A stretch of DNA of 64,000 bases from Amycolatopsis sp. DSM 110486 (GCF_019468465.1 NZ_CP080519.1:868001-932000), one strand, 5' to 3'; shown: positions 15,395 through 25,999, counted from the stretch's first letter. Program-made: numbers and translations. The notes: generated from the sequence alone by a model not told the origin.

Positions 15395-16194
15395 CCTGGA
15401 CCGAAGTGGCCGAAGGCGTGCACGCGCGGCGCTACGAAGAGCTCGACTTGACCACGGGACTGGTGATCGGCGCCGAGCGCTGCCTGGTGATCGACACACG
15501 CGGCGACGTCGACCAGGGCGCTGAGCTCGCCGCGGCCGTGCGGGAGCTGACGGACCTGCCGTGGATTGTCGTCTACACGCACGCGCACTTCGACCACAGC
15601 TTCGGCACCACGCCGTTCCTGCCGTGCGACGTCTGGGCCCACGATCGTTGTCTGCGCGAGCTGCTGGAGCACGGCGAAACCGCAAAAGCCAAGTGGAGCG
15701 CGCGCTACCGCGCGGAAGGCAGGCCGGAGATCGCCGACGCCCTCGACCGGACCGGCCTCATGCCGCCCGACCGGCTCGTGACCGACCGGGCCGAGCTCGA
15801 CCTCGGCGGCCGCACCGTCGTGCTCGTGCACCCCGGCCGCGCGCACACCGACCACGACCTGGTGGTGCACGTGCCCGACGCGGGTGTCGTGTTCGCCGGC
15901 GACGTGGTGGAGCACGGGCCCGAGGGCTTCACGGAGTACTCGTTCAGCGACGAGACGCACCTGGGCGAGTGGCCGGGCGCGCTCGAGGCGATCCTCGCGC
16001 TCGACCCGCGGATCGTGGTGCCCGGGCACGGCGAGCCCGTGGACCCCGGGTTCGTCCGGGAGCACCGCGACGGGCTGCGCCGGCTCAACGAGCTGAAGGC
16101 CGCCGTGGCGGCCGGGGCCAGCGGAGCGGACGAGGCCGTGGCGGCCTCGCCCTACCCCGCCGGCGTCACGAGGGCCGCGTTCGCGACCCCGTGA
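15391..16194 (+). CDS. MBL-fold metallo-hydrolase
   Basis: 267 aa metallo-beta-lactamase fold. The metal site THAHFDHSFG (HxHxDH) is at about residues 63-72; a later metal Asp is in VVFAGDVVEHG and a His in VVPGHGEPV. The substrate is unknown; the family includes thioesterases, glyoxalase II and lactonases. The ATG follows GGAGGCGGA and overlaps the ComB-like stop by 4 nt. It is convergent with the dsbA-like gene 4 bp away. Confidence 0.85.
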   Translation: MTWTEVAEGVHARRYEELDLTTGLVIGAERCLVIDTRGDVDQGAELAAAVRELTDLPWIVVYTHAHFDHSFGTTPFLPCDVWAHDRCLRELLEHGETAKAKWSARYRAEGRPEIADALDRTGLMPPDRLVTDRAELDLGGRTVVLVHPGRAHTDHDLVVHVPDAGVVFAGDVVEHGPEGFTEYSFSDETHLGEWPGALEAILALDPRIVVPGHGEPVDPGFVREHRDGLRRLNELKAAVAAGASGADEAVAASPYPAGVTRAAFATP

Positions 16195-16198
16195 GACG

Positions 16199-16819
16199 TC
16201 AGTCGAAGTTCAGCTCACCCGTGCGGGTGCGCTTGAGCTCGAAGAAGTCCGGGTAGCTCGCCATCGCGACGGCGCCGTCGAACAGCTTCAGGGCGTCGTC
16301 GCCCCGCGGGATGGAGCTGAGCACCGGGCCGAAGAACGCGACGCCGTCGATGTGGATGGTCGGCGTGCCGACGTCCATGCCGACCGGGTCCATGCCCTCG
16401 TGGTGGCTCTTCTTCAACGCCTCGTCGTACTCGGTCGAGTCGGCGGCCTCGATCAGCTCGGGCGGCGCGCCGACGGCCTCGAGGGTTTCCTTGAGGACGA
16501 CGTCGAAGTCCTTGTTGCCCTGGTTGTGGTAGCGCGTGCCGAATTCCGTGTAGAAGTCGCGCAGCGCCTGTTCGCCCTTCGCGGCGGCCAGCGCGGTGGC
16601 CACGCGGACCGGGCGCCAGCCCTTGTCCATCAGTTCCTGGTAGCGCTCCGGCAGCTCTTCCCGGCCCGAGTTGAGCACGGACAGGCTCATGATCCGGAAG
16701 TTCAGGTCCAGCTCGCGGTGCTTCTCGACCTCGAGGATCCACCGCGAGGTGATCCACGCGAACGGACAGATCGGATCGAAATAGAAGTCCACCTTGGTGG
16801 GCTGGGACGCAGCGGTCAT
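16199..16819 (-). CDS. DsbA-family protein, Rv2466c-like
   Basis: 206 aa thioredoxin-fold protein with a helical insertion. It starts [22 protein letters not shown]. The mycobacterial homologue Rv2466c is a mycothiol-dependent reductase/nitroreductase with a CPWC active site; here only Cys18 remains and the second cysteine is Ala21 (CPFA), implying a monothiol mechanism with mycothiol. [16 protein letters not shown] near the end is the cis-Pro loop region. The ATG at 16819 is used because GAGGAG lies 9 nt upstream. It is divergent from pepN, the same arrangement as in mycobacteria. Confidence 0.85.
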   Translation of the reverse strand: MTAASQPTKVDFYFDPICPFAWITSRWILEVEKHRELDLNFRIMSLSVLNSGREELPERYQELMDKGWRPVRVATALAAAKGEQALRDFYTEFGTRYHNQGNKDFDVVLKETLEAVGAPPELIEAADSTEYDEALKKSHHEGMDPVGMDVGTPTIHIDGVAFFGPVLSSIPRGDDALKLFDGAVAMASYPDFFELKRTRTGELNFD

Positions 16820-17001
16820 CTCAACGAGCTCCTCGCGAGGTTCGACGTCGGCAGGCATGCCTTTTGCAGAGGGGGTGTCCCCCAATGACGGCCAACGCGC
16901 GCGACAGGCCCGGTTGTTCCCCGTCGCCCGAGGACCGCTTCGCATGATTGGATGCAGGACAGCCCGAAAACCGCAACCGGAATCGAAGACCAGAGGTGCC
17001 C

Positions 17002-19566
<2,565 letters not shown>

Positions 19567-19567
19567 C

Positions 19568-19599
19568 GGTGGTGGGGCCGCCCGGGCGGCCCCACCACC
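19568..19599 (+). terminator. perfect palindromic terminator of pepN
   Basis: A 32-bp perfect palindrome with arms GGTGGTGGGGCCGCCC / GGGCGGCCCCACCACC. It begins 2 bp after the pepN stop. Confidence 0.8.
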
Positions 19600-19610
19600 C
19601 CGTGAACGCC

Positions 19611-19645
19611 GAAGGGGCCTCCTCGACAATCGAGGAGGCCCCTTC
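19611..19645 (-). terminator. terminator of the DUF5130 unit
   Basis: Perfect 16-bp arms GAAGGGGCCTCCTCGA / TCGAGGAGGCCCCTTC with a 3-nt loop. It lies 18 bp past the stop of the minus-strand DUF5130 gene. With the 19568 hairpin it insulates two convergent units. Confidence 0.8.
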
Positions 19646-19662
19646 GGTGCGTCAGGCGGACG

Positions 19663-20157
19663 TCAGTGCTTGGGGTCCGGCCCGGCCTGGTCGCTCAGCA
19701 TGCGCAGGGCGTTGACGAGGCCACCGACCAGGTCACCCTCCTTGAACGACGCGACCATGCTCGCCACGGCCAGGTTGGCGCCGCGGTCGGGCAGGCGGAC
19801 GTGGGAGCGCTCGCCGATCACGATCTCGATCGCGCGCTGCGCGGGCGAGACCGCGAGGACCACGGAGTTGGCCGGGTCCTCGGTCGAGGCCAGCAGCTTC
19901 TCGGCTCCGGCGCGGGTGTCCTCGCCGAGGTCGCCGAGGTACACGCTGAAGGCGACGCCGGACTCGCGCGTCGCGAAGGTCAGCGCCTCGTCCAGGCGAG
20001 CGAGCTGCTGAACCGAGAACGGACTGGTCGGCTCGGCGGGCTCGTACATCTTGGCCGCAGAACGGCGGCCGCTGTTGGTGATCACCTCACCAAAGGGCAG
20101 GTCCTTCTCCGCGACGTCGACCGCAGTGGCCGAGTGCGCGAGTTCACCACTTGCCAC
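19663..20157 (-). CDS. DUF5130 family protein
   Basis: 164 aa, GTG start. Core pattern: FSVQQLARLDEALTFATRESGVAFSVYLGDLGEDTRAGAEKLL, VVLAVSPAQRAIEIVIGERSHVRL. This is a TPM-like fold found across actinobacteria next to pepN (position of Rv2468c as I recall). There is no signal peptide or membrane helix. Function is unknown. Its start overlaps the end of the small membrane protein gene upstream by 14 nt, indicating co-translation. Confidence 0.8.
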   Translation of the reverse strand: MASGELAHSATAVDVAEKDLPFGEVITNSGRRSAAKMYEPAEPTSPFSVQQLARLDEALTFATRESGVAFSVYLGDLGEDTRAGAEKLLASTEDPANSVVLAVSPAQRAIEIVIGERSHVRLPDRGANLAVASMVASFKEGDLVGGLVNALRMLSDQAGPDPKH

Positions 20158-20398
20158 GTGCGCCTCCGGCAGCAGTCACGGTGCCCGAGGGCACCACAGA
20201 GTCCGGATCGACGGCGTGGTGACCCGCACCGACACCCTCCGGGTTGGCGGTCCACCACATCGCGGGGTACTCCCACGGCTGTCCCGGCCGGTACCGCGGC
20301 GTCCCCGAGAACTTCTTCCGCAGGGTGGCTGCGCCGACCACCAAGTAGATGGCCAGGGGGATGACCGCGTAGACCAGGATCGTCTCGACAACGTTCAC
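20144..20398 (-). CDS. small single-pass membrane protein
   Basis: 84 aa from GTG 20398. A transmembrane helix (VETILVYAVIPLAIYLVVGA, about 3-22) is followed by a basic stretch (TLRKKFSG) and a conserved-looking cytoplasmic segment RYRPGQPWEYPAMWWTANPEG. The longer open frame upstream (to 20593) has no coding character. It is not assigned to a named family. It is coupled to the DUF5130 gene by a 14-nt overlap, so the two proteins may act together. Confidence 0.65.
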   Translation of the reverse strand: MNVVETILVYAVIPLAIYLVVGAATLRKKFSGTPRYRPGQPWEYPAMWWTANPEGVGAGHHAVDPDSVVPSGTVTAAGGARGKW

Positions 20399-20581
20399 GC
20401 CGGTGAGCGTATCGGATGGCCCCGGCGGCCACCGCGCGGCGCCGCGCCGATAGGTGACCGCTTGTCGTTCGGGAGCGCCCGTCCGCCGCTTGGCTCGCGC
20501 ACGCTGGAACGTTGGGGCGAAGCCGGGCGGGCCGAAAGGTTGCAACTCAACGTACAGGCGGCCGTACCGGTCGCCCCCGTC

Positions 20582-20610
20582 TTGTCGGCGCACTGAAATC
20601 CTCGTAGCTT
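20582..20610 (+). promoter_or_regulatory. candidate promoter of the hexapeptide-repeat gene
   Basis: TTGTCG (20582-20587), 17-bp spacer, TAGCTT (20605-20610). It lies 73 bp upstream of the ATG at 20684. Confidence 0.35.
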
Positions 20611-20683
20611 TTTCACCTGTACGGGCCTTGTGGTCCGCTCCTCAGCCCCAGCAGGTCACGCACCGGTCCCAGGAGGCCACCTC

Positions 20684-21055
20684 ATGCAGAGTGTCCAGCC
20701 CCCCGCTCAGGCGATCACCGAGCCCATTTCGTCACCCAGCGAGACCGAATTCCTGCCCGGAACGCGTGTGACGTCCGGCACAAGGGTTACCCGCGGTACT
20801 CGGGTCACTCGCGGTACTCGCGTCACCGGCGGCACGCGAGTCACTCGCGGCACCCGGGTCACCCGCGGCACGCGCGTCACCAACGGCACCCGCGTGACGG
20901 CCGGCACCCGCGTCACGAGGGGCACCCGCGTGACCCGTGGCACGCGAGTCACGTGCGGCACCCGGGTCACCCGTGGCACGCGAGTCACCCGCGGCACCCG
21001 CGTCACCCGGGGCACCCGCGTGACCTCGCAGGCCGACTTCGCGCTGGCCGCCTGA
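20684..21055 (+). CDS. hexapeptide-repeat protein (GTRVTx)15, unknown function
   Basis: 123 aa, start ATG with a perfect AGGAGG 7 nt upstream. A 25-residue N-terminal part (QSVQPPAQAITEPISSP...) rich in Gln, Pro, Glu and Ser is followed by 15 consecutive hexapeptides GTRVTx at residues 26-115, then SQADFALAA. The five-residue core is invariant in all 15 copies. The sixth residue is Arg in eight copies and otherwise Ser, Gly, Asn, Ala or Cys. Codons differ between copies while the core residues do not, so selection acts on the protein. There is no signal peptide or membrane helix, and the protein is strongly basic. It could be a beta-solenoid, a nucleic-acid-binding polycation or a multi-core peptide precursor; none is shown. 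The gene lies alone between the Rv2468c-like and HNH genes, with its own terminator. Confidence 0.8.
   Translation: MQSVQPPAQAITEPISSPSETEFLPGTRVTSGTRVTRGTRVTRGTRVTGGTRVTRGTRVTRGTRVTNGTRVTAGTRVTRGTRVTRGTRVTCGTRVTRGTRVTRGTRVTRGTRVTSQADFALAA
20759..21028 (+). repeat. 15 tandem 18-bp coding repeats
   Basis: Fifteen in-frame 18-bp units of general form GGN ACN CGN GTN ACN NNN. Units differ at third positions and at the sixth codon, so this is a diverged coding minisatellite rather than a recent slippage array. There are no spacers, which rules out CRISPR. Confidence 0.92.
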
Positions 21056-21065
21056 CAAAAGCACA

Positions 21066-21094
21066 ACGCGCGCACCCGGCAAGGGCGCGCGCGT
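21066..21094 (+). terminator. terminator of the hexapeptide-repeat gene
   Basis: Perfect 8-bp arms ACGCGCGC / GCGCGCGT with a 13-nt loop, 10 bp after the stop codon. Confidence 0.55.
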
Positions 21095-21224
21095 GAAGAC
21101 GAAGCCGCCGCGCGGACCACGCGCGGGCACGGTTCAGCGACTCATCGGCTCGCCCCGGCCGCCGTACAGGCAGCCGGGGCGCCGACGTGTCAGAGCCTTC
21201 CGAACGGGCCCGTCAGACCGTCCC

Positions 21225-21968
21225 TCAGGCCGCGGAACCCAAGTACGGCCGCCACAGCGGGTCGGCCTCCTTGGAGTGCGCCAGCAGGCGCCAATGCGGG
21301 CCGTGGGGCGCCCTCGGCACCACGCGCAGGCGCCAGCCCAGCTCCGAGAGGAGCTTGTCGGCCTTGCGGTGGTTGCACTTGGCGCAGCAGGCCACGCAAT
21401 TGGTCCAGCTGTGCGGTCCGCCGCGGCTGCGCGGCAGGACGTGGTCGATCGTCTCGGCCCGGCCGCCGCAGTAGGCGCAGCGATACCGGTCGCGGTGCAT
21501 GAGCCCGGCCCGGGTCAGCGGCACCTTCGCGCGGTACGGCACGCGCACGTACGTGCTGAGCCGGATCACGGACGGGACGGGCAGCGACACGGTCGCGGCG
21601 TGCAGCTCCACGCCACCCGGGTCGCCGTGGACGACTTCCGCCTTGCCGCACATCACGAGCACCACCGCGCGCCGCATGGGCAACGCGGTGAGGGGCTCGA
21701 AGGTGGCGTTCAGCAGCAATACGCGACGGCGGCCCCAGGGCGGGGTCGCCGGGTCCCGGCCTCTACGCTGTCCGGGCGGACGGGAAACTCCCCCTGGTCG
21801 GGTCCCCGGCCCGGCCGGGTTCGTTCCGCCGGGTGCGGAACCTCCCGGGCAGGCGCGCAGGACCGTCTCCGGCGACTGCTCGGCCATGGCTTGGCCGGCG
21901 CCGCCGAGGGGGACGGGTTGTCGGTCTGGCACTCGACCACCTCCACCGGTGCAGGCATAGTCGACCAC
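21225..21968 (-). CDS. HNH endonuclease family protein
   Basis: 247 aa as drawn. The HNH nuclease core is complete: CAYCGG, IDHVLPRSRGGPHSW, NCVACCAKCNHRKADK, with two Cys pairs for zinc and the DH/N/H catalytic set (about residues 165-210). The conserved region starts at VLLLNATFEPL (residue 83). The ~80 residues before it are Pro/Gly-rich, so the true start is uncertain: GTG 21968 has a GGGG upstream, ATG 21887 has none. This family is a stand-alone HNH protein in mycobacteria (position of Rv2469c) and is not tied to a phage here. It is divergent from the MscS gene. Confidence 0.82.
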   Translation of the reverse strand: MVDYACTGGGGRVPDRQPVPLGGAGQAMAEQSPETVLRACPGGSAPGGTNPAGPGTRPGGVSRPPGQRRGRDPATPPWGRRRVLLLNATFEPLTALPMRRAVVLVMCGKAEVVHGDPGGVELHAATVSLPVPSVIRLSTYVRVPYRAKVPLTRAGLMHRDRYRCAYCGGRAETIDHVLPRSRGGPHSWTNCVACCAKCNHRKADKLLSELGWRLRVVPRAPHGPHWRLLAHSKEADPLWRPYLGSAA

Positions 21969-21995
21969 ACATCAGCCCCAAAGTGCACGTGTGTT

Positions 21996-22011
21996 ACGTG
22001 ACGTGTCACGT
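21996..22011. promoter_or_regulatory. 16-bp perfect palindrome between HNH and MscS genes
   Basis: ACGTGACGTGTCACGT is a perfect palindrome in the 107-bp gap between divergent genes. A further inverted repeat ACCCAAC / GTTGGGT (22019-22043) lies in the leader of the MscS gene. It is a likely binding site for an unidentified dimeric regulator. Confidence 0.4.
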
Positions 22012-22075
22012 GCCTGCGACCCAACATCCACTTGCCGTTGGGTGAACCGAAGCGACGGAAGGACTGTTCGACCCC

Positions 22076-23056
22076 GTGAACGCCGTGCTCAGCGCCCCGC
22101 CAGCGTGCATCTCCGACCCCAGCACCTGGTGCTCACAGGTCTTTTCGATCACGCACAACGAGTGGCTCGCAGGTTCGGCGGGCTGGCTCGTGACCAAGCC
22201 GCTGCGGATCATCCTGATCCTGGTCCTCGCGTTCCTCGTGCGGTATCTCACACGCCGGCTCGTCGACCGCGTGACCACGCTGCCGCGCGGCGGCACCGGC
22301 AAGCTGCCCACCCTGTTGAGACCGCTGCGCGAACGCGCCCCCGACGTGCTCGGCCCGGCCGTGGTGGAGCGGCGCCGGCAGCGGGCCACGACGATCGGCT
22401 CGGTGCTGAAGTCGATGGCCACGTTCCTCATCTACGGCCTGGCGTTCATCCTCGTGCTGGGCGAACTGGGCATCAACCTGGCGCCGATCATCGCGTCTGC
22501 GGGCGTTGTCGGTGTCGCGATCGGGTTCGGCGCGCAGAACCTGGTGCGCGACTTCCTGTCCGGCATCTTCATGATGATCGAAGACCAGTACGGCGTCGGC
22601 GACATCGTCGACATCGGTTCGGCCACCGGCACGGTCGAGGCCGTGGGCCTGCGCATCACCACGCTGCGCGACCTCCAGGGCACCGTCTGGTACGTGCGCA
22701 ACGGCGAGGTGCTGCGCGTCGGCAACTCCAGCCAGGGCTTCGCCGTGGCCGTGGTCGACGTGCCGCTGGGCTACTCCGCCGACGTCGACCTCGCCACGAC
22801 CGTGCTCATCGCCGCGGCCACGAAGGCCTCCGAGAGCGAGGCGCTCGCCGCCAACGTGATGGAGCCACCGGAGATGCTGGGCGTGGAGAAGGTCACACCG
22901 GAGGGCATCCTGCTGCGCCTGACGGTGAAAGTGCGGCCCGGCAAACAGTGGGCCGTGCAGCGGGCGCTGCGCGCACACCTTCTCGCCGCGCTCGAGGAAG
23001 CCGGCTTCGAGCCGCCGCTGGGCCGGTTCCTGTCCGCACCGGGCGCCGACAAGTAG
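22076..23056 (+). CDS. MscS-family mechanosensitive ion channel
   Basis: 326 aa. Three hydrophobic segments are visible: about 40-60 (KPLRIILILVLAFLVRYL), 112-132 (FLIYGLAFILVLGELG) and 138-160, the Gly/Ala-rich pore helix followed by FGAQNLVRDFLSGIFMMIED, the MscS signature. A cytoplasmic beta domain (GDIVDIGSATGTVEAVGLR) and alpha/beta C-terminal domain follow. It releases turgor on hypo-osmotic shock. Start: GTG 22076. It precedes glbO by 24 bp and may be co-transcribed with glbO and aglA. Confidence 0.9.
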   Translation: MNAVLSAPPACISDPSTWCSQVFSITHNEWLAGSAGWLVTKPLRIILILVLAFLVRYLTRRLVDRVTTLPRGGTGKLPTLLRPLRERAPDVLGPAVVERRRQRATTIGSVLKSMATFLIYGLAFILVLGELGINLAPIIASAGVVGVAIGFGAQNLVRDFLSGIFMMIEDQYGVGDIVDIGSATGTVEAVGLRITTLRDLQGTVWYVRNGEVLRVGNSSQGFAVAVVDVPLGYSADVDLATTVLIAAATKASESEALAANVMEPPEMLGVEKVTPEGILLRLTVKVRPGKQWAVQRALRAHLLAALEEAGFEPPLGRFLSAPGADK

Positions 23057-23080
23057 CCGGGGTAAGGGCAAGATGGAGGG

Positions 23081-23479
23081 GTGTCGACTGTGAGTGGCTC
23101 CGAACCCGCGAACCTGTACGAGGCCGTGGGCGGTGAACCGACGTTCCGGCGGATCGTCTCGCGCTTCTACCAGGAAGTGGCGACCGACGAGATCCTGCGC
23201 CCGCTGTACCCGGAAGAAGACCTCGGCCCGGCCGAGGAGCGCTTCCGGCTGTTCCTCATCCAGTACTGGGGCGGCCCGCATACCTACTCCGACCGCCGCG
23301 GCCACCCGCGGCTGCGGATGCGCCACGCGCCGTTCAAGATCGGCCCGATCGAGCGCGACGCGTGGCTGCGCGCGATCCGCGTGGCGGTCGACGAGGAGAA
23401 CCTGCCCGAGCCGTACCGCGAGCAACTGTGGGCCTACCTCGAGATGGCGGCCCACAGCATGATGAACAGCTTCGACTGA
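23081..23479 (+). CDS. glbO: group II truncated haemoglobin GlbO
   Basis: 132 aa. Typical HbO sequence: [69 protein letters not shown] (given in parts: [27 protein letters not shown]), with the haem-ligand His in RMRHAPF and a distal Trp in ERDAWL. It binds oxygen at haem; in mycobacteria it is membrane-associated and linked to respiration. The start is GTG. Its stop overlaps the aglA ATG (TGATG), and the same glbO-aglA pair exists in mycobacteria. Confidence 0.93.
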   Translation: MSTVSGSEPANLYEAVGGEPTFRRIVSRFYQEVATDEILRPLYPEEDLGPAEERFRLFLIQYWGGPHTYSDRRGHPRLRMRHAPFKIGPIERDAWLRAIRVAVDEENLPEPYREQLWAYLEMAAHSMMNSFD

Positions 23480-25077
23480 TGAGACGCCCGGTGGCGGGGC
23501 ACCGCCGGTCCCCGGAGGGCCCGCCCCGCCCGGCCTGGTGGTCCGACGCCGTCTTCTACGAGATCTACGTGCGCTCGTTCGCCGACTCCGACGCCGACGG
23601 GGTCGGCGACCTCGAAGGCATCCGCAGCCGGCTGGGGTACCTGGAGCTGCTCGGCGTCGACGCGCTGTGGCTCACGCCGTTCTACCGCTCCCCCATGGCC
23701 GACCACGGCTACGACGTGTCCGACCCGCGTGACGTGGACCCGATGTTCGGCACGCTCGGCGATTTCGACGTGCTGCTCACCGAGGCGCACAAGCGCGGCA
23801 TCAAGGTGACCGTGGACATCGTCCCGAACCACACCAGCAACCAGCACTCGTGGTTCAAGTCGGCGATGGCCGCCGCGCCCGGCAGCCCCGAGCGCGACCG
23901 CTACGTCTTCCGCGACGGCCGCGGCCCCGACGGCTCGGAACCGCCCAACAACTGGGTTTCCGTGTTCGGCGGGCCCGCGTGGACGCGTGTGCCCGACGGG
24001 CAGTGGTACCTGCACCTGTTCGCCGCGCAGCAGCCGGATCTCAACTACGCCAACGCCGAGGTGCGCTACGACCTCGAGCGCACCCTGCGCTTCTGGCTCG
24101 ACCGCGGCGTCGACGGGTTCCGCATCGACGTGGCCCACGGCATGGCGAAGCCGCCCGGCCTGCCCGACATGGACCCGCGCGCGTCCGGCTTCGGCGGCGG
24201 TGAGCACTTCGACCCACGCTTCGACGACGACGGCGTGCACGAGGTCCACCAGATGATCCGCAAGGTGCTCGACGAGTACCCGGACACGATGGCCGTCGGC
24301 GAGATCTGGGTGCACGACGAGGACCGCCTCGAGCGCTACCTGCGGCCCGACGAGCTGCACCTGGCGTTCAACTTCCGCCTCGTCCTCACGCACTTCGACG
24401 CCGACGCGATGCGCACGTCGATCGAGCGGTCGCTGGCCGTGCCGCGCGCGGCCGGCGCGCCCGCCACGTGGACGCTGTCCAACCACGACGTGTGGCGCAC
24501 CGTGAGCCGCTACGGCGGCGGCGAGGCCGGCCTGCGGCGCGCGCGGGCCATGGCGCTCGTGGAACTGGCCTTGCCGGGTGCGGTCTACCTGTACAACGGC
24601 GAAGAGCTGGGCCTGCCGAACGTCGAGATCCCGCCGGAGGCGATGGCCGACCCGCGGGCGCGCAGCCAGGGCCGGCAGTTCAGCCGGGATCCGGAGCGCG
24701 TGCCGCTGCCGTGGGAGGGTTCGCTGCCGCCGTTCGGCTTCTCGCGTAACCCGCGGACGTGGCTGCCGATGCCGCCCGAGTGGGCCGGGCTCACCGCGGA
24801 ACGCCAGCTGGAAGACGCGTCGTCCACGCTCTCGCTGTACCGGCGGGCCGTCGAGCTGCGCAAGACGCAAGCCGCTTTCCGCGCCGGTGACGAGCTGGAG
24901 TGGTACGGCGCGCCCGCCGGCTGCTTCGCGTTCCGCCGCGGCGGCAAGGGCGGGCTGATCTGCGCGCTCAACACGTCGGCGAGCTCGATCGCCCTGCCGC
25001 CCGGCGAGCTGCTGCTGTCCAGCAGCCCGCTCGTGGACGGCAGGCTGCCACCGGACTCGGCGGCGTGGCTGGTCTGA
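23479..25077 (+). CDS. aglA: alpha-glucosidase, GH13 family (AglA-like)
   Basis: 532 aa alpha-amylase-fold enzyme. Conserved GH13 regions: I, TVDIVPNHTSNQHSW; II, DGFRIDVAHGM with the nucleophile Asp; III, AVGEIWVHDE with the acid Glu; IV, TLSNHDVWR with the transition-state Asp. The N-terminal AVFYEIYVRSFADSDADGVGDL and QQPDLNYANAEVR are typical of oligo-1,6-/alpha-glucosidases. There is no signal peptide, so it acts in the cytoplasm on malto-oligosaccharides, trehalose or similar. The start overlaps glbO by 1 nt. The frame is open to 23362, but that part is antisense-free overlap with glbO and was rejected. Confidence 0.93.
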   Translation: MRRPVAGHRRSPEGPPRPAWWSDAVFYEIYVRSFADSDADGVGDLEGIRSRLGYLELLGVDALWLTPFYRSPMADHGYDVSDPRDVDPMFGTLGDFDVLLTEAHKRGIKVTVDIVPNHTSNQHSWFKSAMAAAPGSPERDRYVFRDGRGPDGSEPPNNWVSVFGGPAWTRVPDGQWYLHLFAAQQPDLNYANAEVRYDLERTLRFWLDRGVDGFRIDVAHGMAKPPGLPDMDPRASGFGGGEHFDPRFDDDGVHEVHQMIRKVLDEYPDTMAVGEIWVHDEDRLERYLRPDELHLAFNFRLVLTHFDADAMRTSIERSLAVPRAAGAPATWTLSNHDVWRTVSRYGGGEAGLRRARAMALVELALPGAVYLYNGEELGLPNVEIPPEAMADPRARSQGRQFSRDPERVPLPWEGSLPPFGFSRNPRTWLPMPPEWAGLTAERQLEDASSTLSLYRRAVELRKTQAAFRAGDELEWYGAPAGCFAFRRGGKGGLICALNTSASSIALPPGELLLSSSPLVDGRLPPDSAAWLV

Positions 25078-25096
25078 GCGTGGTGAAGAGGGAAAG

Positions 25097-25285
25097 CTAG
25101 CCGCGGGCTCCGGCCTCGAGGCCGAGCATGGCCAGCAGGCCACGCAGGTCGTCCACGTCGCGGGCACGGCCGGCGACGGTCCGGGCCGCCTGGTCGCGCT
25201 GGTGGCGCAGGCCTAGCTCCGCGGAGACGCGGGCTCGGGCGAATTCACTGGTGTCGGGGGACAGCGGACGGCGTTCCGAGCGCAT
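25097..25285 (-). CDS. small conserved-looking hypothetical protein, 62 aa
   Basis: Starts at ATG 25285 with AGAGGAG 5 nt upstream, a strong site. The sequence MRSERRPLSPDTSEFARARV, then SAELGLRHQRDQAARTVAGRARDVDDLRGLLAML, is a single amphipathic helical protein without membrane segment. The open frame continues to 25531 upstream, but the ribosome binding site and composition favour the short form. It is convergent with aglA. Function is unknown. Confidence 0.6.
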   Translation of the reverse strand: MRSERRPLSPDTSEFARARVSAELGLRHQRDQAARTVAGRARDVDDLRGLLAMLGLEAGARG

Positions 25286-25744
25286 CAGGCTCCTCTGTGA
25301 AAAGCAGTCGTCGAGATACAGGTGGGACGACGGCCGGACCGAGCAGCCGGCTCGGGCCTCGCGGTCGGCCGAAGACGACGCCGGCTCTGCTGCCGGCGCG
25401 CGGGGGAACTCTCTCGACGTGACCGACGCTACACGACGTGCACCCGCGGGCACAATGAAGCACTGGTCAGCACCGGCACCGGTCCGCCTTCGGTCCACAA
25501 GGGACAGACAGTGTGGACTGGTTCCAGCCACCGTGGCGCGCCTGATCAGTGGGCTGGTGCGACCGCGTCCGACGTGGTTAACTGGCCGCGGTCATATTTT
25601 GTGTTCGTGCGGTGGGCACTCCCCGCAGCCACGCTCGCAAGATGCGCGGGCGTAGTGGTTCTCCGTCACCGGAAGATCAAACCGTCGGTCTTCGACCCGG
25701 GTGCCGAAGTGGTACCTCGATCGTTTTCAGTGGTGGAGACATTT
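25286..25744. other. 459-bp intergenic region upstream of csp
   Basis: Holds the promoter of the 62-aa gene (leftward) and the csp leader (rightward). An AT-rich patch (GGTTAACT ... CATATTTTGTG, 25576-25602) about 150 bp before the csp start is the likely csp promoter area; I could not place clean -35/-10 boxes. That would give a long 5' leader, as in many cold-shock genes. No ORF with coding character was found. Confidence 0.4.
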
Positions 25745-25948
25745 ATGACGCAAGGCACCGTGAAGTGGTTCAACGCCGAAAAGGGCTTCGGCTTCATCAC
25801 GCCGGACAACGGCGGTGGCGACGTGTTCGTGCACTACTCCGAAATCCAGGGCAACGGTTTCCGTAGCCTGGAGGAGAACGCGCGTGTGGAGTTCGAGATC
25901 GGCCAGGGCCAGAAGGGGCCGCAGGCCACTTCCGTCACGATTCTCTGA
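25745..25948 (+). CDS. CspA-family cold shock protein
   Basis: 67 aa single OB-fold protein. RNP1 KGFGFI and RNP2 VFVHYS are both intact, and the N-terminus [13 protein letters not shown] is canonical. It binds single-stranded RNA and DNA and acts as an RNA chaperone. The ATG has GGAG 8 nt upstream. The upstream leader is long and may carry cold-responsive structure. It is ended by a strong hairpin. Confidence 0.96.
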   Translation: MTQGTVKWFNAEKGFGFITPDNGGGDVFVHYSEIQGNGFRSLEENARVEFEIGQGQKGPQATSVTIL

Positions 25949-25964
25949 CGTCACAACGGTTTCT

Positions 25965-25999
25965 CCGAGGGGTCGGTGCCACGTGCACCGGCCCCTCGG
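25965..25999 (+). terminator. terminator of csp
   Basis: Arms CCGAGGGGTCGGTGC / GCACCGGCCCCTCGG (one G-T pair) with a 5-nt loop, 16 bp after the csp stop. Confidence 0.75.

Noticed and set aside
20759..21028. CRISPR-like repeat array
   Set aside because: The units are contiguous 18-bp in-frame codon repeats with no spacers, and no cas gene is present.
20707..21120. Minus-strand ORF with RVPRVT repeats
   Set aside because: It is a mirror of the GTRVTx coding array. The plus strand has the AGGAGG, promoter candidate and terminator, and its third-position variation is synonymous in the GTRVTx frame.
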